Shown here in pieces: positions 10,808 through 22,390 of a stretch of DNA of 64,000 nucleotides. Position 1 is the stretch's first letter. Each line of letters starts with the position of its first letter. Origin of the DNA: Allium sativum (Eukaryota; Streptophyta; Magnoliopsida; Asparagales; Amaryllidaceae); assembly GCA_030737875.1 (NCBI GenBank), contig CM060918.1:775924552-775988551 (forward strand). The letters are read 5' to 3'. A model generated the notes under the pieces. That model saw only the letters and a program-made list of their open reading frames with translations. It was not told the DNA's origin and searched no databases. The position numbers were made by a program, and so were the translations under genes.

Positions 10808-11205
10808 TATAATCTGTAACCTTTCCCTCTTAGAAATCTATTTCCGAATTGTAGGCATATTTGATCGAACTATATGTTCTTAGGTAGTAGCTATTGATTG
10901 CATATACATGTTATGCATGTTAGTTTAAGTTCTTGAAAACTGTTTTGAAAAGCTCTGTATGTTAACAGTAAAAACAAACTTATGTCCTGAACTTGAAAAA
11001 TCAATAGCATGGTTTCCAATTGATTATAGGCATTGAGTACAACATGGAAGTTGGTTGTTTTTGTCTAGTGTATGCTGTTAAATTACTTTGAATTCAGATA
11101 GTAACATATACCACCAGAAATTTATAAATTACAGTGAAGAGGAAATAAAACTCAAAATCTAAAACCTCGTTATTTTACGATTCGGGTATATGGATGAAAT
11201 CGTAC
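10808..11205. other. No feature seen
   Basis: AT-rich sequence without a coherent open frame or repeat. Confidence 0.5.
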
Positions 11206-11748
11206 TGTAAGACCATGAATTTTGATAACAAAAATATGATTTTCAATAATTTAGGCTAAGAGATTTATGAGATAATCGGAAAAAGAGTCTTTGACCAAAT
11301 TCCGGCAACTTCGTCAATGGATGAACTCGGCGTTTTATCTGGACGAGTTTGAGACACGTTAATATCTAGGAAAAATATCATCTAAAATTCGGATGCACTG
11401 GATTTTGAGAACGACTAGAAAACAGTAGTTTTTGGTTCAATTTTTAGGGTCTAAACAGTGGTGAACTGCGCCATCTACGGTGCATAAGAAGGGTTCGCAC
11501 CAAGTGCGTTTGAAAGGGGGAAGAGTCGGCATTGTTCGACTAGAGTTTGGCGGTGACTGGTTTTGAGCTGAGGCGAGGCTCGGAGATTTGGTGAGGTCTG
11601 TTTTTGGTGAACTATGCGTGGGGGGGTGCATATTTCCAATCAAGGGAGTAGGCGGGTTTCTGGGATCCGCAGTGATGTGAGAGTGGGAGAAGACGCTTGT
11701 TGCAACCGTCGCAGAGTCGAGATCGTCGGAGGTTAGCTAGTGTATGTG

Positions 11749-11772
11749 CACGGTGCACAAGTGTGCACCGTG
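11749..11772. repeat. 24-bp perfect palindrome with 11-bp arms
   Basis: The arms are CACGGTGCACA and TGTGCACCGTG, separated only by AG. It lies about 210 bp upstream of a TATA-like TATAAAAT (11983-11990), a placement similar to the GTCGAC array of element 1. Confidence 0.9.
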
Positions 11773-11982
11773 AAAAATAAAGTTGCAGTAAGTTAAAAAA
11801 TAAAAATAAAATAAACAGGTGCAGGTGAATTTTGGCTAAGCTGTGAGCCTTGTGGATATGCAGGACTGCATACAGCAAAAGGTGGAAGCGATGAAAAAGG
11901 ATTTCATAGGAATATTAAAATGGAAATGGGCATGGGGATGGATTGAATGGACTGAAGCCTGGGCAAGAGACAAAGGGACAAA

Positions 11983-11990
11983 TATAAAAT
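11983..11990 (+). promoter_or_regulatory. Possible TATA box of the 11206-15104 LTR
   Basis: TATAAAAT about 780 bp after the LTR start. The call depends on the LTR model. Confidence 0.35.
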
Positions 11991-12136
11991 AAAAGAAACT
12001 GTGGAGCATGTCCAGATTGCCTCAAAGTCTTAGACATAACCACGTTTCACAGGGAACGGAAAAAAATGGTCTAGTGTTTGGTTCACAAGTATGGGGACAG
12101 AAGCTTGTTGCATGGAGAATGTTGGAGCATTGCATG

Positions 12137-12743
12137 TAGGGATGGCAATGGGGCAGGGCGGGGCGGGCGCGGGTAGTACCACCCCATCATCCGCCCCATT
12201 AGGTGATTTTTTGCCTCATGCCCGCTCCATACCCGCACGGGTACCCATTAAACGGATTTTAAACAAGTTGCGGGTAATGACGGGTATTCGTGGGTATCCG
12301 TTATATTTATTCAATTTATTTTTTAGTCGTTTATTGAAATTATTCAAAAGTATATTTGGTGAAAAAATAAGTTAGACAATACTGCTAACCTCAAAATACC
12401 AATACATATTTAAAACAATATCTAGAAAAGAAGAGACAACAACAGAAGTATCATCAAAATATCAACATCCAGTTATAAATTGTTGAGTAAAGACATGCAC
12501 ACAAATACCGAATAACCAACATCAATGTTTTTTGTATTTACTATTAATAACAAATCACATTCAAAACAGGTACGGGTACCCACGGACATGGATATCTTAC
12601 TATCTGTACCCGCCTAATTAATAAACGGATATTAAAAATACCCATTCATTTTACTCACGGATACCCATCTAACTATCCATTTCATGTCCATGACGTATTT
12701 TACCCGCGGATAATCGCGGATACGGATTTTTTTGCCATCCCTA
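12137..12743. mobile_element. hAT-like MITE with perfect 8-bp duplication (607 bp)
   Basis: The terminal inverted repeats are TAGGGATGGCAA and TTGCCATCCCTA, perfect over 12 bases. The 8-bp direct repeat ATTGCATG flanks both sides (12129-12136 and 12744-12751). The interior has repeated CGGGTACCC and CGGGTA motifs near both ends and no transposase. It belongs to a different family from the MITE at 8956. Confidence 0.95.
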
Positions 12744-13257
12744 ATTGCATGAAATATTGGGCACTTTGGCACTAAATAAAATGAAAGGAAAAAAAAAACG
12801 TTTCCATAAAGTAAAAGAGAGCTTGATGCATGAGTTTAGAAGTAAGTAGACACAGGAGGCTTTTTGCGTGAAGAAAATGGGGGCATTTGCATGAATATTA
12901 GGACTCGGTTTGACCCAAAACAAAACAAAACAACAAAAAAAAGAAGAGAGAAGAGAAAATAGCCAACATTGTCTGCATGAAGTGGCGAACTGTGAACAAG
13001 GCAACAGGGATTGCCTGAAGCTTGCATGGGATTGGGCATGGGTCTGGAGAAAACGTTGTTACCCATGTAAGAGTAAATTAAAAAAAATGCTTGCTTTAAA
13101 AGTGTTAAAGCCTAAGAAACTGTTTGATCTGTTGAAACTAAGGTTGGGTCTGATATCAAGCAATGAGCCTGGTTGGAGAGTTTGCAAGAATGGGGAAGTT
13201 TGGAAAATTTGTGCGTGAGAAATTAAGTGGGTCGGGCCTTATTATTATGGAAATATT

Positions 13258-13281
13258 TACATACACACACATACACACACT
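13258..13281. repeat. Short (CA)n microsatellite
   Basis: ACATACACACACATACACACAC, imperfect. Confidence 0.7.
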
Positions 13282-15104
13282 TGTTGAACGCATGGTTCTT
13301 TGAATCTAAAACATCCGTACAAGTTAGCATAAAAGTGGCGAATGGAAGACTAGATCTGTTGACGTACTGTTGAGCTTAGGAGAGCTTGTCGGGTATGAAA
13401 TGGGTTTAAGTTTTATAAATGAATATTTTCATTTATTTCCGTAATCCATTTTGAATAATAAATCTTGAATTTTTTTTGATGAGCCAAGATAAACATTTAA
13501 AAACTATATAATGAGATTATATTGGATGGCTAACTCGAATAATAAAATTTGTTGACATGTTTTTATATCCTCTTGCATCGACCACTGTTCTAAATCAAAA
13601 ATTGTTTTGAATAAATAATTTTAATTCGAGTGGACCGGTCATGATATTTATATGAAATAAATTTACAGATAAATAATTGTATTTTATTCTAAAAAAACAA
13701 CATATCAATAAATGATATTGACGTTCATCGATTCAAAGAGATCGGATCGGGTTTTAATCTGAAATCCGAATACCACTTTGATTCGACTTAGGCATTCGAT
13801 TAAATTCAAGTCAAATTGAAGACATTGAAGAGCAAGGGCTACTGCTACTAATCCTGAGGGTGATTCCAAAATGGATGTAGTAGAGTTAGTCCCTTCGGTT
13901 TCGTTCAGTCTCAGAACGAACGTATTTGGACAAATGTTTGACAGTATTTCCAAATTATCATGTAAATTGATTTCCTCAAACGTACCAAATTTGGTGGCGG
14001 GGAAGATACCTTCTCTTGCTTAACACGCAGAGTATTTTTGTGGACGTCAATAAGTGATTTGACGGATCTGACAATGTGGCATCCAAAGTGAATAATGAAG
14101 AGATATTCCAAAAGATAATTGTAGCCTCATTAACTGGGAAATGACTAAAATCGGGCAGGGAGCAAGGCTAAGTGGGTCATACCCATCAGGGTATATCATC
14201 ACTGATTTAGAGAAATCGATTGTCCCTTTTTATATGCTTCGAAATGAATTTAGTTGACTAGCTACCAACCGTAGTGATGATATATTCAATACACTTAAGT
14301 AAAATGGGTGGTCGGTTCTGTGTGGCCAGGTTGCAATATGTTCTTGTTGAACCCCAGTGTTTCATCTCTAGAGAACACTGATCGAAAAGTTGTCCCATAC
14401 CTAGTCATGTTGGAAATCCATATTCCAATACGAGTCATACGGTTTTTATTGCATACAAACTATGTCGAAAAGTGAGATGCAAGATTTTCGGCTATATTCC
14501 TATTTATCTGTGAATTTATAGACATTATTATAATATCACTGGATTTGATACAAAAGTGATTTGGCTATCGTAAGGTAAAAACACGTACCATATTTATAGG
14601 TGGTCGTGTTTTACGAGAATTCTATTCTTTCCAAATGATATTTCTAAATTTAAACAAGCACATATATAACCTGGTTCATTCTCATCTATTTTTAAATAAA
14701 ATTGTTTACTCACTTACTTCTAACCCAAAATTTAGTTTTCTTATTTTTCTAAACTCTTGGGTGCTCATAATACTTATTATGAGTAGTCAAGTGATGCCGG
14801 TTATGAATCACTATCTATGGAGAAGTTAAGCAGGAGTCTAGAATAACAACCATGCTAGTACTTATATATGCTATCTTATGTTATATTATGGTGTGTAAGA
14901 TGGACAGGTCAAGAGATCATATGTATGTAGTATCTATGTGTTGGAAAACTCTGATGTATAATTATCATGGTATCATTAAATTATGTGTTGAATTATATTT
15001 TTCCAATTCCGTTGTGAGATTCTGATGTTCGTTTTTAATTCTATCTCTTTCTTTTTCCTTATAATGACTCGACTTTCGAAGTGTATGAAATTCGGGCCGT
15101 TACA

Positions 15105-16428
15105 CCTTGGGTAATTGGTGGAAGGGGTATAAACAATATGCAGAAAACCTTTGTGTAATCTGTGAAGCATAACCCCAAACATTTTTAGTTTAGCCATTCA
15201 ACAAACAAAAATTATTATTTTGGTATCCACTCATTATAATTTTACATGATAATTATGCCTGTTAAACTTTCAGATATTTATTTCAAATAGACCACATGTT
15301 CAGACTTAATCAAAAGATAACCCATGCATTTACATATTGAAATATGTCGCCCCATTAATTTGAACTTTTCCAATAATCTCCTCCTGGGCCACAAACGTAG
15401 CTTTATGAGTTTTTAAATAGCTATCTTAATAATAAGGTATATTATACAAAAACATCATCGTTAATTGATTGTATTAACATAGGATTAAAGCGGCTTTCAT
15501 CACTACTATTGTAACTAAACCCATGAATTGTCATGTATACCAATACAATCAAATGAGTTAGAATAAAATGGATTTTAAGTCAGCTAGATTGAATGATAAA
15601 TCAAAGAGAATTCTGCGTGATTCATAAAGGGATACTTATAACTTAAGGAAGATTCTTTATGACTCGAAAGGAAGTAACTACAAATCAAGAAAGTTTTCTA
15701 CAACCCAAAAGGACATCTCCAAAAGGCTGAATACATGCCTAAGAGAAAATATCATAACTTCAACAGTCTCGCAAAGAGAAAATAATAGTAACCCTTTCGT
15801 ACTACCGACATGTTACTAATAAAGTAGGATTGATAACTATTCAGGACCAGTCTCTTAAGGAAAAGAGAGTGCAACCTTCTCCAGCAGTACAACAACCTAA
15901 TAAGGATAATGGGTTAATCCAGTCTGAATAAGGTCTTTTCTATCACCCACAATAGAGTCGACTTGTATGGATCTCTATCAGTGTTAGGAACATGTACGGA
16001 AGATGTAAGCTTTAAACATTATCCATGAAAAGAAAAGTGAGTCATATGATCCTAATAAGTGGAGCATAAACTCGTTTCGCACCGCGACGACACCATCCTT
16101 TGCCTTTGAACGGATCTTAGGAAATGAAAACAACTTGTTCTCCCAAATGAGAAAAGCAATTCAAGATTATTCCAAAGGGATGACATTTAAGGAGAAAATA
16201 ACAAAGGATTACTACACCTTTGCCCAAAAAGGAATCCAAACTCGAAAGAACCCCTAACTGCCTTTTTGAAGTCAAGTGGTATATAAAGGTAAAGAGGAGG
16301 CGAGAGTAAAGTCCTGTGTATTTACCAACCTCCAACAAGCCTAAAATAGAAAATAATGGAAGGAGAACTTTAAAAACAAACAGTGAAAGCCAAAGTTTGA
16401 CTCGATAAAGAAGAATTTTGAATTACGA
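15105..16428. other. Unassigned sequence, possibly decayed retroelement body
   Basis: No intact frame. It leads into the gag remnant at 16429 and may be its decayed upstream part, but I see no motif that proves this. Confidence 0.3.
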
Positions 16429-16665
16429 TTGCCAAAGGAGTGCAATCTAGTCACTTTAATTGAAAACAACTACTTTATGACTAATGCAAAATTTGATTAC
16501 TGGCCTTCCAAAAGAATAATGCCCAAGTATGAAGGAAATAAAGAAGGAACATATTGCTATTATCACTCGGTAAATGGATGCACAACAAGCCATTGCAGGA
16601 CTATAGAAAGAAGAATTACTGATCTTTTTAAACAAGGAAAGTTGGATAAATTTTGGAAAAAGTAA
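16429..16665 (+). pseudogene. Gag zinc-finger remnant, Tat/Ogre-type Ty3/gypsy
   Basis: A 78-codon frame contains YCYYHSVNGCTTSHC followed by RTIERRITDLFKQGKL. The spacing Cys-x2-His-x3-Gly-x-x-Thr-x2-Cys and the helix ending in (R/K)xG(Y/K)L fit the C-terminal gag finger of plant Tat/Ogre-lineage elements, usually C..H...GHxT..C. The second His is Cys here, which still could bind zinc but is unusual. A stop follows at once, and no protease or RT is seen nearby, so this is a fragment. The family call comes from motif spacing only. Confidence 0.5.
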
Positions 16666-17346
16666 CTGAGAAAGGATCCGTAAAGATATTAATTGGAACG
16701 CTAATTGCAAGGACAAAGAAAATCTGCAAATATAATAAGATAAAAGAAAATATGTAAATAGAATAAGTTAAATCACCTTCTTTCTGAAGTAACTCTTAAT
16801 TTGAAGCACCAACAGTCATCTCAAATGCTTTGGCAGATTAAATCATCACATGATATACACAGCGTTGGTGCATGGATATTCATGTTATCAACATCTAGAC
16901 ACTAAGACACCCTGTAATAGGTTTCATCTATTTAATTGTTGATACACCATGTCTGATTAGCTAGGAAGGCCATATTTTAATTTTACCACATAAAGAAGTT
17001 AGCTCGAGTCTCTGGTTAAATGCTTGACTCACTCTAACGTAAATGCATCATTATTGTTCTCTTTACTATTTACAAAGGATTCCAACTGTTTGGTCATGAG
17101 ACATGCATGAGACATGAAGAATGCATGTATAAGAAACATATATTCAAGATCAACACTTTAGAAACGAGAAAGGAAATTATTAACAGATGTGTATTTTGAG
17201 ATATAATAAATCGGAAAAAATAATAGAACCCAATTAAAAAAGAATATGTTTTTGACGATTAAGTACAACTAGATTCAAGATTAAAAGAAAAAATATTAGT
17301 ATAATAGAATATGACTAATACTTTCATATTATTTTGGATCGAATTT
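16666..17346. other. No feature seen
   Basis: AT-rich sequence between the gag remnant and the plastid-like trnC, without open frames or repeats. Confidence 0.5.
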
Positions 17347-17417
17347 GGCGGCATGGCCAAGTGTTAAGGCGGAGGAATGCAAATCCTTTATTTTCAGTTC
17401 AAATATGGGTGTCAGCT
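17347..17417 (+). pseudogene. trnC-GCA: Plastid-derived tRNA-Cys (GCA) pseudogene
   Basis: GGCGGCATGGCCAAGTG, the anticodon region AATGCAAATCC and the T arm GTTCAAAT follow plastid trnC, not the nuclear or plant mitochondrial type. The acceptor stem has mismatches at the second and third pairs and the D loop has G to T, so it is probably inactive. The downstream GATCAACC..GATTTCTTATTC also looks plastid-like, which would make this a nuclear plastid DNA insert ending somewhere near 17480. Confidence 0.7.
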
Positions 17418-17685
17418 GATCAACCAAAGATTTTTGATTTCTTATTCTACCGATCTAATTCGTTGAATTATTGCTCCACAAGAAGTGGTTCTCGTTTCGT
17501 CTTCTTCGTTTCGTAAGTTGTTTCTACATCTCTTTCTTCTGTTTCTGAGGTTCCTTAAAGTTTCTTAGTACCAATAGGCAATGACATTCTGCTTAAATAG
17601 TAGACACATGTGATAAATAAGATAATACTTAAAATTGTATCCATGAAATTTCTCAATTATGACACAAGGTACTTTTTTTTCTTTG
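17418..17685. other. Possible plastid flank, then unassigned
   Basis: The first ~60 bp may continue the plastid insert. The rest shows nothing. Confidence 0.3.
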
Positions 17686-17710
17686 CACACAAACACACAC
17701 ACACACACAC

Positions 17711-17741
<31 letters not shown>
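17686..17741. repeat. (CA)n-(TA)n compound microsatellite
   Basis: A run of CA dinucleotides to about 17711 is followed by TA dinucleotides to 17741. Confidence 0.95.
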
Positions 17742-17779
17742 ACAAAATGGAGAATCACGCCATTCTCCAGTGGCTCATA

Positions 17780-18830
17780 TTTTTTTTTGTAGAATTGGCT
17801 ATAGAAACCGTGCAGACACAAAAGAGCAAGATAACAACAAAACAAGACAAAACAGTAGTACAAGCGTGAATCCTAAAATCCTAAAGCAACGGCCTTACAG
17901 AACAGTAAAGGCAGACCACTGCCAACCTCCAAGATGCCAAAGAAGAAGCTAAAACAATCGAAGCTCCAGAGTAGCTCCAAAGATCTTGGTCGATAATCTA
18001 GACAGAAGACAACTAGCCCTCAATGCCAGCATATCATTGCAATCCTGTCCGGCTTGAAGCTCCAACTGCTAGTCTTCTCCACCATACTCCATAAGACCTG
18101 CAGCTTCCTAAGCCAATAAACCTGCAGGACCAGGATCTGCAGAACTATAAAACAACATCAGTCGAAAGGGGGGGAGGATGAGAGAAGAAGAAAGCGGGAC
18201 GGAACCCACTCTCAACTAAGAAGGGAATCAACCAATTCCCGCTTGTGGTGTAGTCGGTACCGATGTAATACCAAAGTTACCGGCTAATCTCCTCGAGCGG
18301 TAACCGATTATTCCCCTGAAACGCAAGGAGTACATTATTCCTTAAGGTGGATCCATAGGCAGTTCGTCCAAAAATTACCTTATTCCGGGAGCACAAGAGA
18401 TGCCAACAGATAAGATAAAGAATCATACAAAAAAGGTTCGAGCGAATAGATGTACCTCAAATTCCAACCCACCAAAATCTCAGTAAATCAGCAAGAGAAG
18501 ACACATTTGTTCGAAAACCAACCAAGTTCCCAAAATAATTCAGAACTGCTCTAGCAGAAAAGCCATGGAAGAACATATGCGCAATGGATTCTATGTCGCC
18601 ATTTCCGCAGCAGCTACTACGAGAAGGTAAAGAAATGACAATCCTCTGAAGGTCCGCATCTGTTGGTAACCCCTTATGCAGGGTTGACCACATAAACACA
18701 GAGACCTTCTGTGGTAATCTAGAATCCCAAATGAAAGAAAAAAGATGGAGATGAGGTCCTCGCCAAGATCCACATCGCCTTAGCCGAGAAAGGGATGCCA
18801 TTCCATCCTGACCTACCATCATGTAAGTCA
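17780..18830 (-). mobile_element. 5'-truncated LINE (non-LTR retrotransposon) remnant
   Basis: A poly-T run at 17780-17788 would be the 3' poly-A tail of a minus-strand LINE. It is followed upstream (in element sense) by ~670 bp of 3' sequence and the decayed C-terminal part of the LINE protein at 18457-18822. No RT core is present, as expected for a 5'-truncated copy. I could not find a convincing target duplication, so the outer limits are approximate. Confidence 0.5.
18457..18822 (-). pseudogene. LINE reverse-transcriptase C-terminal zinc-binding domain, decayed
   Basis: The 121-codon frame contains FIWDSRLPQKVSVFMWSTLH, KGLPTDADLQRI and IAHMFFHGFSARAVLNYF. This is the layout of the zinc-binding region after the RT of plant LINEs (zf-RVT type): W(K)..LP.KV..F.W, L.T...L, C..C, E...H.F..C....W. 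Two of the expected Cys are gone (RSSCCG in place of the usual CPLC, HMFFHG in place of HLFFHC), so the zinc site is broken. The frame starts without the RT domain. Confidence 0.75.
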
Positions 18831-19684
18831 GAAAAAGCCTTCACGAATCAAATGATTTTGACGTATCCACAATAATACCAACCCAACCCATTTCATGAGT
18901 AAAATGTGACCAGTTAACCAACCAACAAAACTACTTGTTACAAATGACATCTTGTTGCTGCATCGAAACATATAAATGTTGACTAATTTTGCTTACTTTG
19001 AACTTGGTAAAACGAAATGGTTGAATAATTGAAAACTGAGATTATTCAGGAATACATGTTGAATGATGAGATTACGCATGGAATTTATGGTAGTAGATCC
19101 ATAATAAAAAAACGAATTGTGATTGTTCCAGAAGAAATGAAACAAAAGATACGGTAGAACTAGGACAGTTATTGTACGAAGTTTACCTAATGCTAGATCC
19201 AGAGGCATATAATAGATCGATATAAACACCATGAGTTTGCCCCTTAATAAAACCCGTTGTTGCTGATATCTTCTTCCTAGTTCCTTCTTCCATAACTCGA
19301 GTTCGAAGAAGGAAAAGATAAGAGGGTCTTATAGAAAATGTGGCCAGAAATCCATTATGGAGTCCGACCACAACGACCAAATTTATTATCTTCATGCAAT
19401 AGGAAAATAGATTATCTAGTAGAAAAGATTTTAAAATCATCACATACCTCTCTTTTTTCTTTTCTATTTCGATTTCTTGATTATTATATGATGATTTCTT
19501 AACTTTCCATATATAGAAAGAGATAGACTAGAAATGACATCACTTATGTCGACGATACCATCTTCTTCGATTGAATGACATCTCCTATGTCAATCACACC
19601 AAAGAAATATTAAAGGAATGTAATTGGGATATAGATGGAATACAATGAAGTAAAGATACTTTGAGTTTCCCTATGAAATGAGGT
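18831..19684. other. Unassigned, in part plastid-like
   Basis: The part from about 19210 has the feel of plastid intergenic sequence (AT-rich, runs such as TATATGATGATTTC), but I cannot place it. No gene seen. Confidence 0.3.
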
Positions 19685-19925
19685 ATGGAATGGAGCCACT
19701 ATGAAGAAGTTCCGGGAGTTACGAAGAAAACTTCGGACTCATGGGTTGAGAACGGGAGTTGAAATCTACGAGGTCGAATCTCCCATTTCTCCTCAGTAGC
19801 TCAGTGGTAGAGCGGTCAGATGTTAACTGATTGCTCGTAGGTTCGAATCCTACTGGGGAGATTTGATTGATTCTTAATTTCATTAGAGAATGAAAATTCA
19901 AACGAAAGGGCTCGTTTTGACCATT
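19685..19925 (+). other. Nuclear plastid DNA insert around trnN
   Basis: The tRNA-Asn and its flanks (GAGCCACTATGAAGAAGTTC upstream, ATTTGATTGATTC downstream) look like the plastid inverted-repeat region near trnN. Borders are estimated by eye. Confidence 0.6.
19790..19860 (+). tRNA. trnN-GUU: Plastid-type tRNA-Asn (GUU), nuclear copy
   Basis: It starts TCCTCAGTAGCTCAGTGGTA, has the loop ATGTTAA with anticodon GTT, T arm GTAGGTTCGAATCCTAC and ends GGGGAG. It differs from the usual plastid gene by a few bases and one missing base before the 3' acceptor strand, giving 71 nt and a shortened acceptor stem. It is probably not functional. Confidence 0.8.
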
Positions 19926-21302
19926 ATGGGTAGGTAACCCATTCCTTGTCTTTTATATTGCATTCTATCTCATCGTATCACATTCTATTTTACGATATTT
20001 GAGAATCACCATCAATACCTCGGCATAGATCTGAGGTAATCCTTTGTAAATAGCCTTGTGTCTATTTATAACTAGCCAATTATGAATTTTTAGATGATGT
20101 AATAGCAGTGCATCGAAGGTGCAGTCATCGATTCTCCCGATAGACAACAATTAACGCAAGCAAACATATTGATGACGAGGAACACATTTTGCTATCCTAC
20201 TTACACTTGTACACGCTCTGCTATTCTCCTTGAGCCATAGTAAAATAAATATTATGCATCTCTTGGAGCTCAGAGGACTACAATATGTATCTCTTTGTGC
20301 ATTCAATGGTTCAGTTGCCAAACTTAAATATAGGTAGCATACACAAGTTTAAGAACTTGAATTCACTTATAATCATTATTTAATATAAAAAGACATTAGA
20401 TACATTAGCAATATGATAACAACAAAGAAAACAATTACTTGAAACCAAATTAATAGAAAACAAAACACGCTAACAGTTGATTCCAAAATTTGCAAAATGC
20501 TTATAAATTAAATTTTATATTACCATTCTTCTTTATAGCATGCAAATGGGTTTGAACCCTGACAATGATTCGCCTTGAGATATTGCATATTGATTTTATT
20601 CTTTGTAACAAGTTCCAACATAGAAGGGAATTATATTTTTATTACAGTGTGCATCATATATAAAAAGATAAATAAAATCCACTTAGGTAAAATAATTACT
20701 TCAAATTCATTTATCTCGAACGGTCCATAAATAATTTCCCATCTCTCACAAGCTACACTCTTATAATGATTTTGGTGGAAGTGACCTTCGTTTTAAATTT
20801 GTGATAATGTTTGTGAATCCTACATCTATAAGATCATATTTAAGCTTCAAAGTCAAATATATGGAATTCTCAATGAAAGAAAAAGAAAACCACTTATAAA
20901 AATATGGCAATGCAATTTATGCCTGATAACATCAACGCTTAACAAAAATGCTATCAATAGTAACCCAAGATCATTCACCTAGCTTATGAAAAGCTCTCAA
21001 GTCGCTCCATTTTTTCAATTTAACATATGGAAATAGTGTTTTGCTTGCTTTTGTATTCACATTCAAATTATTTTTTTATTATTTTGTGTGTACCATCTTT
21101 GGAATATTACGATGAATCTTTTAATCATTTTGACTTGCAAATTTATATAACGTACTTTCCAATCGAATGCAAATGCCAATCGAACACAACTCTTTACAGC
21201 ATTGCAAAACTATAATGAAAAACTCATATGATATATAAAAAAATGAAGTATTTTCCCAAAAGTTTAAAAAACATGATTTCATAAATCTTAAAGCCGATGA
21301 AA
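19926..21302. other. AT-rich, no feature seen
   Basis: No coding frame, LTR end or tandem repeat. It ends at the CCTAC target site of the next LTR. Confidence 0.6.
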
Positions 21303-22030
21303 CCTACTGTAATGACCCGCATTGTCAGAGGTATTATAATTAATTTATTTAATTATATAAATAGTGATATAGTGAATTAAATGGTCGTGGAATTAAATAA
21401 CTGGGAATATTTAATTAAAATAATAAATTAAATAATATATATAATTCAGAAATAATCAAAAATATTGGAAATCACAATATTTTGTGAACTGGGTCGTCCC
21501 TTAGATTTAATTCAGCTTAGAGTTGAATTATGTTGACGAATATATTCAATCGACGACAGTTTGAACGTATAATTATATTATAATTAAAATCGAGCTTGAA
21601 ATGGCGCTGCAGTTCGCGATTTGGCGATTTGAACTTCAACCGAATGTACAGGATTCGTTTTAAGTCGCATTTCTGTGAAACAAGAAACGTGCGGAGCTGG
21701 TGGAGTATATCTTTCTAGTGGAAGAGAAAAATCGGGATTTCGTCGTGTAGATTTTGATTTACGTCCAAATCAAAATTCAGAAAAGTCGCTATTCCTTTAT
21801 AATTTGCGACGCTTTATTTACGTTATAAAAAGGAATTTCAATATAAACTGAATATCGAGATAATCTGGAATCTGAAATATCAAGCTGTAAATTCTGATAT
21901 GATATTATGGAGCTGTACGATATCATATGTAAAGATATACAATAATATAAATTTATTTATATTTAATTTAATTTAATTTTATTTAAATATATTTATATAC
22001 TTAAATGGGTCATCTAGAGCTTTAAAAATA

Positions 22031-22260
22031 GCCACTTTTGCAAACGAAGTCGGAATTCGACGAAACTAATTTTTTTAGATCCGCAATGTCAAATAGTTGT
22101 TAGATTTCCAGTTTCGTGATTTTTAGAGTTAGTATGTGGTCGTACCGATTTTTAGAGTGAAAACAGTCAGTATTTCGACGGTTAAAAATACGCTGTGTGA
22201 GCAAACGAAGTCGGAATTCGACGAAACCAGTTTCGTTGGGACCGTAATGTCGAACTGAAG
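22031..22260 (+). repeat. Paired U3 module (two copies, 161 bp apart)
   Basis: Both copies contain GCAAACGAAGTCGGAATTCG followed by ACGAAAC and, about 20 bp on, a GACCGTAATGTC-like stretch. GACGAAAC starts at 22059 and 22220. The same pair is found in other LTRs at 29457, 60286 and 62847. Confidence 0.85.
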
Positions 22261-22382
22261 GTACATGTTCAGTTTGGTGATTTTTGAATACTGTGTGCGA
22301 TCATACGGATTTTTAGAGTGCTAAAACAAATATAAAATAATAAAATAAAATATCTAGGAAAATATCTAGATATTTGTAAACA

Positions 22383-22390
22383 CTATAAAT
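22383..22390 (+). promoter_or_regulatory. TATA box of the 21308 LTR
   Basis: CTATAAATACCCCC, a strong plant TATA context, about 1.08 kb into the LTR. Confidence 0.65.

Larger units (their letters stand above)
11206..15104 (+). repeat. Probable plus-strand gypsy solo LTR, carrying a MITE
   Basis: The right end, GAAATTCGGGCCGTTACA, is a typical terminus of this LTR superfamily, and 13700-14560 resembles 30900-31950 of the solo LTR at 21308-32470 (for example the shared GTTCTTGTTGAAC..CCAGTGT). The left end TGTAAGACCATGAATTTT is the best inverted match. No primer site follows the right end and the flanking 5-mers differ (CGTAC, CCTTG). The 3' half is secure; the left border is not. Confidence 0.5.

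Noticed and set aside
19790..19860. A functional nuclear tRNA-Asn gene
   Set aside because: The sequence is the plastid type, embedded in plastid-like flanks, with one base missing from the acceptor side.
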